The notes under the pieces: generated by a model | Seen by the model: only the letters and a program-made list of their open reading frames with translations | Told to the model about the DNA's origin: nothing | Database searches by the model: none | Translations under genes and position numbers: made by a program | Shown here: positions 27,420 through 37,600 of the stretch, piece by piece | Layout: every line of letters begins with the position of its first letter | Position numbering within the stretch: the stretch's first letter is position 1 | NCBI GenBank assembly: GCA_932294295.1 | Contig: OW028581.1 | Coordinates: 16,428,162-16,492,161 of the forward strand | Direction: 5' to 3' | Source of the DNA: Alitta virens | Taxonomy: Eukaryota > Annelida > Polychaeta > Phyllodocida > Nereididae | DNA: 64,000 bases

Positions 27420-27951
27420 CAGACACCAGCATGTCCCCATTAAGTTCTGAAAAGTCCACTTATTTTTGGTGGCCAAGTTGGGGTCATTTAATTTTAGACC
27501 AGCACCCCAGAGTTTGTCTTGAGTGGCCTGTGCGAACTTTGCCCTGCAGGCCTTCATCGTTATCTTTTTTGCTTCAGGGAGCGAATTATTTGTATCGACT
27601 TTAACACTGTCTCCTTGTTTTTAGCAGACCCATGGAACGGCTGTGTTCAGGATTGTGGGTGTCACTTCAGGTTTCTCGGCAAAAATAGCTTTTTTGTAAT
27701 TGAAAGCATTTTCGGTATGAACATAACTGGGATCCCTCAATCACAAGCTTAGAGCGGTCATAAAAATGGGAAAGCGGGGAAGCACTGGAGTAGAAAGCAA
27801 TGATATCTCCATGTTGTTTTGTGGCCATATTGGCTGGATCGAGTTCATTTGCAAGAGATTTTAACGTCTTGACAGAGTAGTACTTCCCATCTATAATGAG
27901 TCTGTCACCAACCACAGATGCCCTCTCCCCCATGCTCCTTGTCACTTTCAT
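27420..27951 (-). pseudogene. NADAR (YbiA-like) domain relic
   Basis: On the minus strand 27951-27667 encodes VTRSMGERASVVGDRL followed by HGDIIAFYSSASPLSHFY, the entry of a NADAR-type N-glycosidase domain. After a frame break, 27557 to about 27425 encodes RAKFAQATQDKLWGAGLKLN and W..QNLMG, matching the end of that domain. NADAR proteins cleave ADP-ribose-related N-glycosidic bonds, and similar copies accompany mobile elements in invertebrate genomes. Frameshifts and the lost middle make this a relic. Confidence 0.6.
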
Positions 27952-28012
27952 ACTGTATGAACTTGGATAAATAGAGTACCACCGAGCTTGAATCTAGCAT
28001 TTCATACTAGTG

Positions 28013-28360
28013 CTTTTCAATAGGAGGGAGTTAACTAACATTTTTGTCAGCTGTTTTGTTGGTAAGGCCTATATCCCGACGCCGAAGCTAACTTATACTA
28101 CACTAAATTAACTAATTTGTTGTTTGATTTGTTTAAAGTTCTTATTAAGCAATCAAAGTACAGTTTGCACTCAAGAGGGAGCTAACTAAAATGTGTGTTG
28201 GTTATATCCCGATGCCGAAAACTTATACTCCATTAGGCATATTTACTAATTTGTTTGATTGTTTGTTTGTTTTTACTGCCTTTATTACGCAAGACAAGTT
28301 CAGTTTGCACTCTGGAGGGAGTTAACTGACAATTTCATTGGTTATACCTCTCCTGAGAAC
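28013..28360 (+). repeat. ~145-bp tandem repeat (2.4 units)
   Basis: GGGAG(T/C)TAACTAA and TATATCCCGA(C/T)GCCGAA recur with period about 145-150. Confidence 0.8.
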
Positions 28361-29745
28361 AATATAAAAGGTCACGTGGTGGAGTATAATTGGTTAACAA
28401 ACAAATGCGCCGACAGGCTAAGGACAGGTTAAAAAAGTGATTTTTCGCTCATTTTCTTTTAATCAGTGTCCCCAATTTGCATCAGGCTGTCAGAATGTGT
28501 ACTTATAATTAAATATATATGTAATCATTGATAATATTATGGTTAAAACTTAAATTATGAATGAAAAGCCTTAAATATTCTAAACATTCAGTAATCCAAC
28601 ATCTGGTATTTTAACAGCACTGCTGATAGGGGGCATTGCTGATAAAAAAAAAATTCAAATTTATATTTACGCTAGGTGTCACTTTCTAAAGATTTATCAC
28701 GTACATACACCTTCACTGGGTTCACCTGAATTGGATACAACAGAACGTTCTAAATTGTGGCCTCGTATTTTCAACGATCTGCTTCAACATTCCAAATGGT
28801 CATTACATCAGTTAATTTTTATTGGGCTATTACTATTACCAATTTTTAAACGTGTTTGTGTTAATAATCCAGACTGCACAAAAAAATATATGAAAATAAA
28901 ACAAAAGATTGAATGAGATTAGGGCTGGTGTTGGCTTGTTTTCAAAACAATCGCTGAACTTTGAAGGGCTGGTTTTGGCTTGTTTTCAAAACAATTGCTG
29001 AACTTTTCAAAGTAAAACAGGACTATCTACATCTTGGTCATGTATTTGCATACTAGAAGAAACCCAATTATGCAATAAACTTCTCTGAGTGACCTTGACC
29101 AATATTTTATATGGCAATAAAGAGTCACATGATTTATAACCCTTATATGGATTGGGGTATTGGTGATCAATATCTGACCCTGCCTCAACAAATTGCTGTA
29201 GTTAACAACTGGAATACACGAAACTCAGTACAGCCACAGTGATTAGCTTGTAAACAACTTTATTGTATTGTTTACAGTTGTATTGTATTGTATTATATTG
29301 TAAAAAACTCCAGTAGTATTTTAATGTTTCATATTTTTGTCTTTTTGTTTTTATCAATTTAGCGATTTAAACTCTATTGTTTACTATATAATTATATTTA
29401 TATATATTTATCATGTACTGTAATTCAACATACTTTAGTTATACAGGTTGCAATAATATCTATCTATCGTATTACATTGTATTGTATTGCAAAGATTTTC
29501 ATTAACGTCACTTGAATGAACAACTCAACACAATGATAAGTGTGGAAACATTTGCCATACATTTATTTTGGCACAAGTAAACAAGTAATGATGATACAGG
29601 CTTGCTTTTGTGGACGCCCAATACGGAGGAACACAAAGCAAGATAAAAAGGTGAAACACTCCTATGGGAGATGTGAAATTTTTTAGTATGCCTGTAATAT
29701 ATCCGATACTGGAAATAATTTGAAAAAATAGCAGAAGCTGAAATT
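28361..29745. other. No gene recognised
   Basis: A 48-bp duplication and (ATTGT)n tracts in AT-rich DNA. The last ~150 bp may belong to the DIRS-like element's 3' side. Confidence 0.5.
28919..29015 (+). repeat. ~48-bp tandem duplication
   Basis: GGCTTGTTTTCAAAACAATC with its surroundings occurs twice in tandem. Confidence 0.9.
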
Positions 29746-30147
29746 TTAAAATTTAGGGTGATGGTGGGCGGGAAGAAAGGAATCAGACCACCAAGCTGTG
29801 TCCCTTCTGGCTGCGCTGGAAAGGCGTATTTTGTAGTGCAGAAATTTAACTCTCTTGGTGAGGGATATCAAGCGACCAAGAAAGGCATGCCCTGTCCGCA
29901 CTACTCTGGCTGCAAAAGCTAGTTTGCCGATCAGACTCAGCAAACCTCGCTTTGTGCCAACCTTTGCACCCTCCCAGGCTCGAAGCAGGTCCTTGATCTC
30001 ACAAACGCGTTCGTCTGAAATCCGAAGGATCCCTGCTTGACAATAGATTATAATGCCCAAAAACTCGACTACCTGGCTAGGGGCAGTAATTTTAGCTGGC
30101 TGGACTTTAAAGCCGGCTAAAGTGCATACGCTGTCCATGCTCTTCAT
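29746..30147 (-). pseudogene. DIRS-like RT thumb fragment
   Basis: 133 codons without the catalytic palm. It ends in a WWSDSFLP motif typical of the segment before RNase H in DIRS-group polymerases. It cannot be an active polymerase. Confidence 0.7.
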
Positions 30148-30637
30148 ATTATTTGGACCCCCTCAGTCAGCAGGTCGAAAATGAATTGGAATTCATTGGC
30201 CCCAAAAACTTTTGGCAGCGTCACTGCCCAATACTGATTATTGAGGTACTGCACTGGTTGAAGGACGCAATTTGGCGCACTTACCACACACGAGACAGAT
30301 GTGCTTCCTTCGACAACTTTTTCCTGCCTTACATTTGTTTTCTTGGAACATAAGGCACTTGTCTGACGGAATTTTTTCGCCTCTTTTTGTTCTTGGCAGG
30401 TCTCCCCCCTGCCCAGGGCCACGAAAGGGGCTTTCAGATGAATTATGATCAATTGAGGCACATTTCAAGCATCCAGTAACAATACGCCAGGCTGAGGCAT
30501 CAAAAGTGGTTACATACAGCTCTTGATTAAGCATGGAAAAGGCAAAGGAGCTTCTACAACTTAATGACAAACATCGTAACTGAGCACATATGGGAGCTTG
30601 AATCTATTAAACATGGCAATCATGAACAATCTATACG

Positions 30638-30824
30638 GGGTGGGTGGGTGATTAGGGCTTTACGTTCTGTATTTCTGCACCTGCTGGGCTAATTACGAAA
30701 GGCAGAAACCATGGCAATGAGATGAAGGATGAAACAGCCATCCAACTTAGGCTCGACCGGGAATCAAACCCGGGACCCAGCGGTTGGAAGCCCAGAGCGC
30801 TACCTCTGAGCTAGGCCCCCGCCC
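30638..30824 (-). mobile_element. tRNA-derived SINE inserted in the DIRS-like gag
   Basis: The tRNA-like head is at the right: box A TAGCTCAGAGGTAG, box B GGTTTGATTCC. The tail at the left is a (CACC)n tract. A perfect 15-bp duplication, TGAACAATCTATACG, flanks it (30623-30637 and 30825-30839), proving insertion by target-primed reverse transcription into older sequence. Confidence 0.92.
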
Positions 30825-30840
30825 TGAACAATCTATACGA

Positions 30841-31992
30841 CACCATTCAAGCCAATTGAAGGAATTAGAAATTGATTTACGGGTGGGCTGACACCTGATA
30901 TTTACATTTTCAAAGCTGTCAACATAGCTTTTAAATTTGTCACTCTCATTAACATTGTTACTCAAGAGTTCACTCAGCTCACAGAACTCAACCATGAGTG
31001 CAGCATCACGTGTTCGCCTGCTGATGTGTTCCGTTCCATGGATAGGGCTGCTGGCCCTTTTGCCGCGTTGGCCTGGCCATTGTTGAGGGTCGACCCGGTC
31101 TTGAAAATTGAAGTTTGCCAGCTGGGATTGCAGTCTGTTGATTAACGGCGCTTCCTCATGGAACATGGGCGGACATCTTATGGGTGCCTCACTGTAGTGG
31201 TCCACCATCAATCTGTCTATATAATTAATTGTGGGCCGGGTCTATCTTGGGTCGCTTCACGGTGCTGGAGCCACCTTGGATCCTGGCCACTCTCACGCTC
31301 ACCTCGCTCACGGTTCTGAAAAGAGTAGGGACTGTTGGGACTGTATTGCTCCCGGTCGGGCATGGGCCCAACTCGCCACTCGACATTTTCTACTACCACA
31401 TTAATATTTTCTCTGGTTCTCGCCAGTAACTCAGCACCCCGTGGGGGGGGGGGGGGGAGACGGCTAACCTACGATTCTCATATTGACTCTCATTTTGTTT
31501 GGCATATCGGTCCGCATCTTGGAACTCATTGACAGACATAATCGCCTGGCCCTGGTGGGCCATGAATTGGTAACTCGGCCGGCGGCCGTAACTATACAGT
31601 GGCTGCTTGGGTCGGGCACCTATAGAGGCGTTTGCCTCATGATTGGTCTCACCTTCTCGGGTCACAAATGATACTCTCCTACTGGGCTGTGCCTGATGCA
31701 CGCTGCCTCGGTCATTGTTCCACACCAGGTCGCGCAACCTATGAAGGTCAGCCTCGGCCGCTTCGTTGCCACGAGCTGAGGGTAGGTAAAGCGAGTCTAT
31801 TGGCCTGCTGTCACTATGAATGACTGACCTGGCGTCTACTGGCACTCTAGACTGACTACCCCCAGCATCAGATTCGCTCCTCTCTACATTGGCCTCACCC
31901 TGAATATCTAGCTTTTCTACAGCTTCAGATATTACACTGGCACTATCTGAATATATTTCAGCCAATATGTCAAAAGCCCCGGCTCTGGGCAC
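30841..31992 (-). pseudogene. DIRS-like gag remnant
   Basis: Three consecutive minus-strand frames (31992-31393, 31399-31217, 31211-30841) overlap or abut and look like one gag-type protein broken by frameshifts. A run of C/G at 31443-31456 lies in the first frame. Composition is Ser/Arg/Glu-rich with no enzymatic motif. Confidence 0.5.
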
Positions 31993-32170
31993 TGCCCTAC
32001 ACTTGCCCGGACCTATATTGGTCTGTCATGACCTCTGGCCGCTCTGCCACAGACAGTACAACTACGTGTTTTGCCCCTTCTAGATCTCGTCAGATATATG
32101 GACTTCTGTACTCACTTAAAACGGCCAAGAAGATAAGATCGAATGACCACGGAGCGTGAAGGCTATATAG

Positions 32171-32547
32171 TATCATGTTATTATTATCATGTTAGTAATA
32201 TCTTAACTTTAATATACTATAGTCAAATATCTATATGTACTTCTATATGTTATAGACAGACAAAGGAATTGCTTTGTCTGTGCATTCAGATTAATTATGC
32301 AGAAGACCACAGCAGTTGCATCTGCTGGTCTTAGGTAATAGGACAATGGACCAACTGGCCAGTCTCACTGGACCAGAAGCTCCATATTGATTTTATGAGG
32401 CTTTGTCTCAAAGATCCATGACAACAGGCCCAACTCTGGCCTTTGTCTGGTGAATAATATAAAAGCCTAGACAACCCACTAGTCTGGGTCATAAGCAGAA
32501 TAAAGCTTCACTACACACTACCTTCCTGACTTGTCTTCAATTCAACA
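32171..32547 (+). repeat. 5' LTR (377 bp)
   Basis: It matches the 3' copy at 376 of 377 positions. It holds a TATA box (TATAAAAG, 32458-32465) and a polyadenylation signal (AATAAA, 32499-32504), and ends in CA. It starts TATCATG rather than TG; a TG lies five bases in, so the exact left edge could be read either way. The ATAG duplication supports the edge chosen here. Confidence 0.93.
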
Positions 32548-32565
32548 TGGTGAGAATCCAGGCTC
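32548..32565 (+). other. Primer-binding site (tRNA type unidentified)
   Basis: It starts TGGTGAGAATCC directly after the LTR's terminal CA. TGG pairs with a tRNA CCA end, and the next bases fit an acceptor stem plus T-stem layout. I do not recognise the tRNA species. Confidence 0.6.
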
Positions 32566-33099
32566 TACTCGATCAGAACAAGACAACACAACAGGACAAC
32601 TGAAGCACAGCAAAGATACAGCAACTACACAGCAGCAGCAACAGCTAATAAGGTACTCAATGACTGTAAATGATTCTGAATGTTCATTTAGTAACTAGTA
32701 GCTACTCACAGTATTGACCAGAGTACAAAATTGAAGCTTGCTATGAATGTTTGATCCTCTCACAAATGAAAAGCTAATCTAACCACGGTTATTTTTATAC
32801 AAATTTTACTGTTTTAAATATTTACATGCAGTTATACTGAACCTTACATGACATTTGGTGCATAGACATTGTTACAAATTTCCTTGTGAATATATATATA
32901 TTACTGTTAAAAACTATTGCTCCAATCAAATACACTTTTTAGCTAGATCAAAAGTCACAACTATTTTTTATAAAAGTAACTTACCTGAATCCAGAACTGT
33001 AAACAGTACATCCGCTTAAATTTTTTACACATTGCACAAAGCCCTGATCTAAAACTCGGATCAGAAACATTTTATAGCATAGTCCAAATAAGCCTCAAT
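32566..33099 (+). other. Retroelement leader (untranslated)
   Basis: About 530 bp between the primer-binding site and gag, AT-rich with no long frame. AAG|GTACTC near 32652 could serve as a splice donor for an env transcript, but that is only a sequence match. Confidence 0.4.
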
Positions 33100-34227
33100 A
33101 TGGCAACACAATACATTGTACAGACGGATTGTATGCCGGCAAAATACAATGCTGACGATTCAGAAAGTGCATCCCAGCACTGGATGGCATTCACTGATTA
33201 TTGCAGTGAATTAAAAGTAAGTAATGAGGACGCCATTAGCCGATTCAGGCTTACTCTAGGAAAAGATGCCAGATGGTGGTACGAGGCCAACAAAGCCCTC
33301 TTTGTAGATTTAGAAACGCTTAAAACGTTATTTAAGACAAGATATTCAAGGCAGACCCCAAGAGCCGAACATGTTCGTGCCTTCAGGTCAATATCAATCC
33401 GCCCAGGTGAAAAACTAGCCGCCTTCAGGAACCGCCTTGACATCGCAGCCGGAAAAGCTGCAGTGACGAATCCAGAGGACATCGTCATTCAGTTCATAGA
33501 GGCCATGCCTATGAACATTCGCTCACATCTGAGAGCACAGGGTCATACCAACCTCCAAGCAACGATGACCATAGCTCAGGCTTATCTTGCTGATGAGACC
33601 TTACTTCCTTCAGGACCACAAATCATGACGGTCATGGAGAATGTAGCAACCAAAAACGATTTGGCTGAAATACAAGACCAATTCCAGTCCATGGTTCTTG
33701 CCATGCAGGCAACCAGACCTACATATGACCAATCTACAGACCGCGACCGCAACAGAGCAAGATCGCCATTCAGAAGTAGATATTCACCATCTCCATATAG
33801 AGGTAACAGAGACCAGTGGAACGACCAACAGCATCGAAATGGAAGCAGAGATAGGAGAGATCATTGGACCAATAACCGCAGGCGCAGCAACAGCCGAGAT
33901 GGTTCAAACAGTCAGTACTCCAGAGCACGCCGTGACTTCAGTGGAAACCGTCAAAACAACCGATGGAACCGCACAGACAGCCGTGACAGAAGAGATAGCC
34001 GTGATAGGCGTGATAGCCGTGACAGACGTGATAGCAGGGATAGCCATGACAGGCGTTCGCAGTCACGAGAGTCCAGGGATGGCAGATCACAGCGGGGACC
34101 TTCACCAGCTCCACCCAAGCGTAAAGTCTCATTTCAAAATGAAGGCTGCCAGTATTGCAAAAACAAGACGCATGATTGGCGAGGATGCAAGCAATTCGAA
34201 GAGGAAATTGCATCTAAGCATTTTTAA
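33100..34227 (+). CDS. gag: gag: nucleocapsid/capsid polyprotein of the LTR element
   Basis: A 375-residue frame. The N-terminal two-thirds are a retrotransposon-gag-like capsid region (WWYEANKALFVDL, YSRQTPRAEHVRAFRS and ...RPGEKLAAFRNRLD are typical of Ty3/gypsy capsids). The C-terminal third is Arg/Ser/Asp-rich with reiterated DRRDSR units, and ends in a canonical CX2CX4HX4C zinc knuckle starting CQYC near residue 351. It would package the element RNA in cytoplasmic particles. The TAA stop sits in TTTTTAA at 34221-34227; in the -1 frame translation would continue toward pol. An overlapping 192-codon frame at 33698-34276 reflects the biased codons and is not a gene. Confidence 0.88.
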   Translation: MATQYIVQTDCMPAKYNADDSESASQHWMAFTDYCSELKVSNEDAISRFRLTLGKDARWWYEANKALFVDLETLKTLFKTRYSRQTPRAEHVRAFRSISIRPGEKLAAFRNRLDIAAGKAAVTNPEDIVIQFIEAMPMNIRSHLRAQGHTNLQATMTIAQAYLADETLLPSGPQIMTVMENVATKNDLAEIQDQFQSMVLAMQATRPTYDQSTDRDRNRARSPFRSRYSPSPYRGNRDQWNDQQHRNGSRDRRDHWTNNRRRSNSRDGSNSQYSRARRDFSGNRQNNRWNRTDSRDRRDSRDRRDSRDRRDSRDSHDRRSQSRESRDGRSQRGPSPAPPKRKVSFQNEGCQYCKNKTHDWRGCKQFEEEIASKHF

Positions 34228-34622
34228 GCGGGGACCAGATTGCATGTGCCAGACACTCTGCATCCCCTGTAATTAAATCCATGAATGTAAATGTCCCACA
34301 GTCTAAGGGTTATTGTAGTATACAAGTAGAATCTAGTAGTAGTATGCCTATCTCTCACTCTCCTCCCTCACAGCATCAATCATGTCAATCATCTTCAATC
34401 ACCCATCACCTCGAGTCGACCGCTCAAACTGAAACTGCAAAGGTCAAACATGTATATAATGAAAGTAGAAATGTTGTTGAAAATGTGCTAGAAAATTAAG
34501 ATGACAATCATGCAAATAGTAATGTTGCATATGTATGCAAAGAACAGAATACCGAAACAGAGGACACACATGACCAGAAAGATTCTACTGGACAGACCAC
34601 GGACAACACAAACAGTCCACCA
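34228..34622 (+). other. gag-pol junction with one in-frame stop
   Basis: The pol frame is open from inside the end of gag (34221) to a single TAA at 34497-34499, then open again from 34500 through all of pol. The segment before the TAA encodes a Ser/Gln/Thr-rich linker with no recognised domain. The stop may be a recent nonsense mutation or part of an unusual expression strategy. Confidence 0.7.
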
Positions 34623-37600
34623 ATGACCTACCTACCAACACCAAGTGACACTATGTCTCTACACTTGGATAAACAGAATATGGTGACAGCATTATTACCA
34701 AACAGAGAAAAGATCATAACTCTGTTTGACTCAGGAGCCACACAATCATTATTGCGCTCCAAATTTGTACAAAATAGCCATTTTCTGTCACAATTGCCAA
34801 AAACACCAATCCAACCTATTAGGTTCAGGGTCGGAAATGGCGATTATTTAACTGCGAACTATGCAATCACATTTAAGTGCAGCATTAGTTCCCATGAATT
34901 TGAGATAACAGCGACAGTCGTTAATGTACTAGGCGGAATAAACCTAGTTATTGGTAACAGTGCATTAGAACATATTGAAGCTAAACTAGACTTCAATGAA
35001 CACAAAATAACATTCAAACGACACCCAATACGCATATATCCTCAAAATGATGTTCAGTTGCAGCCAGGCCAGACAAAAATGATCTGTGTCTCTGGTAGAA
35101 TGCCTAAAACATTCATGCATGCGCAAGGTAAGATCAAAGCCACTGCAAGATTCACAGCATTTATGCCAAGACTTATGCTGGTACAATTTCATGCAGGTTG
35201 TGCAAAGATTGCAATTACCAACCCATATCACACAGTTAAGCGCATTTCTAGGCAACATGCCATTGCAACTTTTAGTACGTCCAGTGTACTCCACACGTAC
35301 AACATCATACAGTCAGTAGACAAAGACAGCGAGGCTACAACATTCAATTTTTATAGCGCATTAAAACCAACAATAATGCCAAAAATAGACAACCAACCAC
35401 ACGACTCTACAGAACAGGCAGACAGCACAACTCGACAGATCACTAGAAAGGAATTATTTCAGATAAAGAAAAGAAAATTCCCTTTCTTAGAACCAGATGA
35501 TCAGAGACTGACTATGTTCGATGAGGAGATCATAACTAGAGATGTCCAATTAACTGACAGCATGCTAGACAGTGACCAAAGACAGCAATTGAAGCAGTTG
35601 CTTCTCAAATATAAACCGGCGTTAAGTTTACATAACGAGGTTGGAAACTCGAACTTAACCATCGATTTTAATCTGTCTGATGACACTCCGTTCTATATTC
35701 GCCCATTTCCAGTGTCGGCGAACGAGAAACCTCTCATTGATAGAGAACTCCAGAAATTAGAACAGATGGGAGTCTTAAAACAACACAAGTCGCAATATGC
35801 AAGCCCAATCATGTTAATCAACAAAAAGGGCACGTCGGCTAAACGTCTTGTGACTGATTTTCGACATTTAAATAAGAGAATCGTTAAAAGGAATTTGCCG
35901 TTTCCACTCATTAGAGACGCAATCCAGACCATTGGACACGCTGAACCACAGGTAGTCAGCGTCATTGACCTTAAGCAGGCATACTACTGTCTGTTATTAA
36001 GCGAAAAAGCGTCCAATTATTGCACGATAGTTAGCTATGCCGGGGGAAAGTCCCTAGCCTATCGCCGATTACCGATGGGCTTAAGTATATCGCCATCCGA
36101 ATTTCAGAAGCATATAAATAACATCTTGCAAAAATATAACACATCTGAATATTGCATTGGAATAATGGACGATTTAATCGTATTTTCCAAAAATGTCCAG
36201 GACCATTTTAAACATGTTGAAACTATCCTGAAGGCATTACAAGATAATGGACTTAAAATAGCACCAGACAAAGCAAAATTATTTAGGAAGAAAGTGATTT
36301 ACATGGGTCACGAAATCGTCATCACTGACCGACAAGCAGGCATTAGACCAATGCGCGATCGGACAGAAGCAATTATAAATTTGCCAAAACCGAAAACCAA
36401 AAGACAACTGAAAGGTTTTATAGGCAAGGTATCATACTTGTCAATGTACCTAGAAAACCTACAAACTTTGCTTAAACCACTACATGCTATTGCCTCAAAG
36501 AAGGCCAATTTTGACTGGAGCGAAACAGCTCAGAATGCTTATGATACAATCATCCAATTATTGATACAACCACCAGTCCTTGCAATGCCCAATAGTACAG
36601 GAAGGTTTGTCCTGTATACAGACACATCCAAAGTTGGAGTAGGCGCCAGCCTCTGGCAAATCCAAAGAAACCAAGAGAGATTAATAGCCTACTTCTCAAA
36701 ATCTCTTCCACCAGCAGCAGCCAACTACAGCATCACTGAGTTAGAGCTCACTGGTTTAGTAATTGCAGTAACAGCATTTCGCTACTTACTCAAATGCACT
36801 GATTTTGATGTATTTACCGATCATGCGGCAATACCACAGATTTTAAAATCCAAACATGAGCCGGCCACGGAGCGAATAACTAGGTTACTTGAGAAACTTA
36901 GCAGTTATTCCATGAATGTACAATACACCAAAGGAAAATCACTAGTCATCGCTGATTATTTGTCTAGATATCCACAAAAGGTGGAAAAGACAACAGATGA
37001 CATTGCATTTGTAGTAACAAGAAGCCAGACGTTACAACAGCCTCAACTGCCTAGCAACACAACGGCCACAGCCACAAACAGTACACTGACAGCGACTACA
37101 ACACTACAACAACAGCCGAAAGGCAGGGGAAGACCTCGACGAGAGCGAACTGTGACTCAGGAACGTGCAGTTACTGACCTCCGCAGCTCAGTAACACCCA
37201 CGTCGCCCCAAGTTCCAAAACCAGCGATCTCCACTCCTAGGATTGATCCACAAGGTGAACAAGGAACAGCTAGACAACACCGACTACCAACAGCACCAAT
37301 ACAACCTGTTACAGTATTAAGGACCAATACTCCAGTCCGCAGCAAGCCATTAAGATTAGTGGACACTGTTAGACAGACCCAAACAGGACAATATAAGGAC
37401 ACGACATTCCATGACAAAACAGAAACAGTACACGAAACTCACACTGACATCCCTGACTATATGACAAAAGCTACAAAACCACTTGACATAGATAAGTCTG
37501 TTGTAATGGCAAAACATATGCCAAATCAAAAGCAGTTGAATGAAATGTTACGAAAACTGCAGGCAAAAGTGTTAAAGAACTACCACTTACCGTATGACAA

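Larger units (their letters stand above)
29746..32166 (-). mobile_element. Defective DIRS/Ngaro-like retroelement
   Basis: Read on the minus strand, this holds a gag-like region (31992 down to about 30290), broken by frame changes and a SINE. A CCCH-type zinc finger follows (CX7CX5CX3H at about 30360-30300). Then comes the RT C-terminal/thumb region (30147-29746) with FLGIIIYCQAG, RISDERVCEI and TKRGLLSLIGKLAFAARVV, motifs I associate with DIRS/Ngaro tyrosine-recombinase elements. Only about 150 bp separate the zinc finger from the thumb, so the RT fingers and palm are deleted. No recombinase is visible. The LTR element's left edge abuts this unit, so it may have inserted into it. Confidence 0.72.

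Noticed and set aside
32176..32177. LTR starting at TG
   Set aside because: Both LTRs share five more bases to the left and the ATAG duplication fits the longer edge; the TG reading cannot be fully excluded.
33698..34276. 192-codon frame overlapping gag
   Set aside because: It follows the repetitive Arg/Asp-rich gag codons in another frame and has no domain or separate start context.
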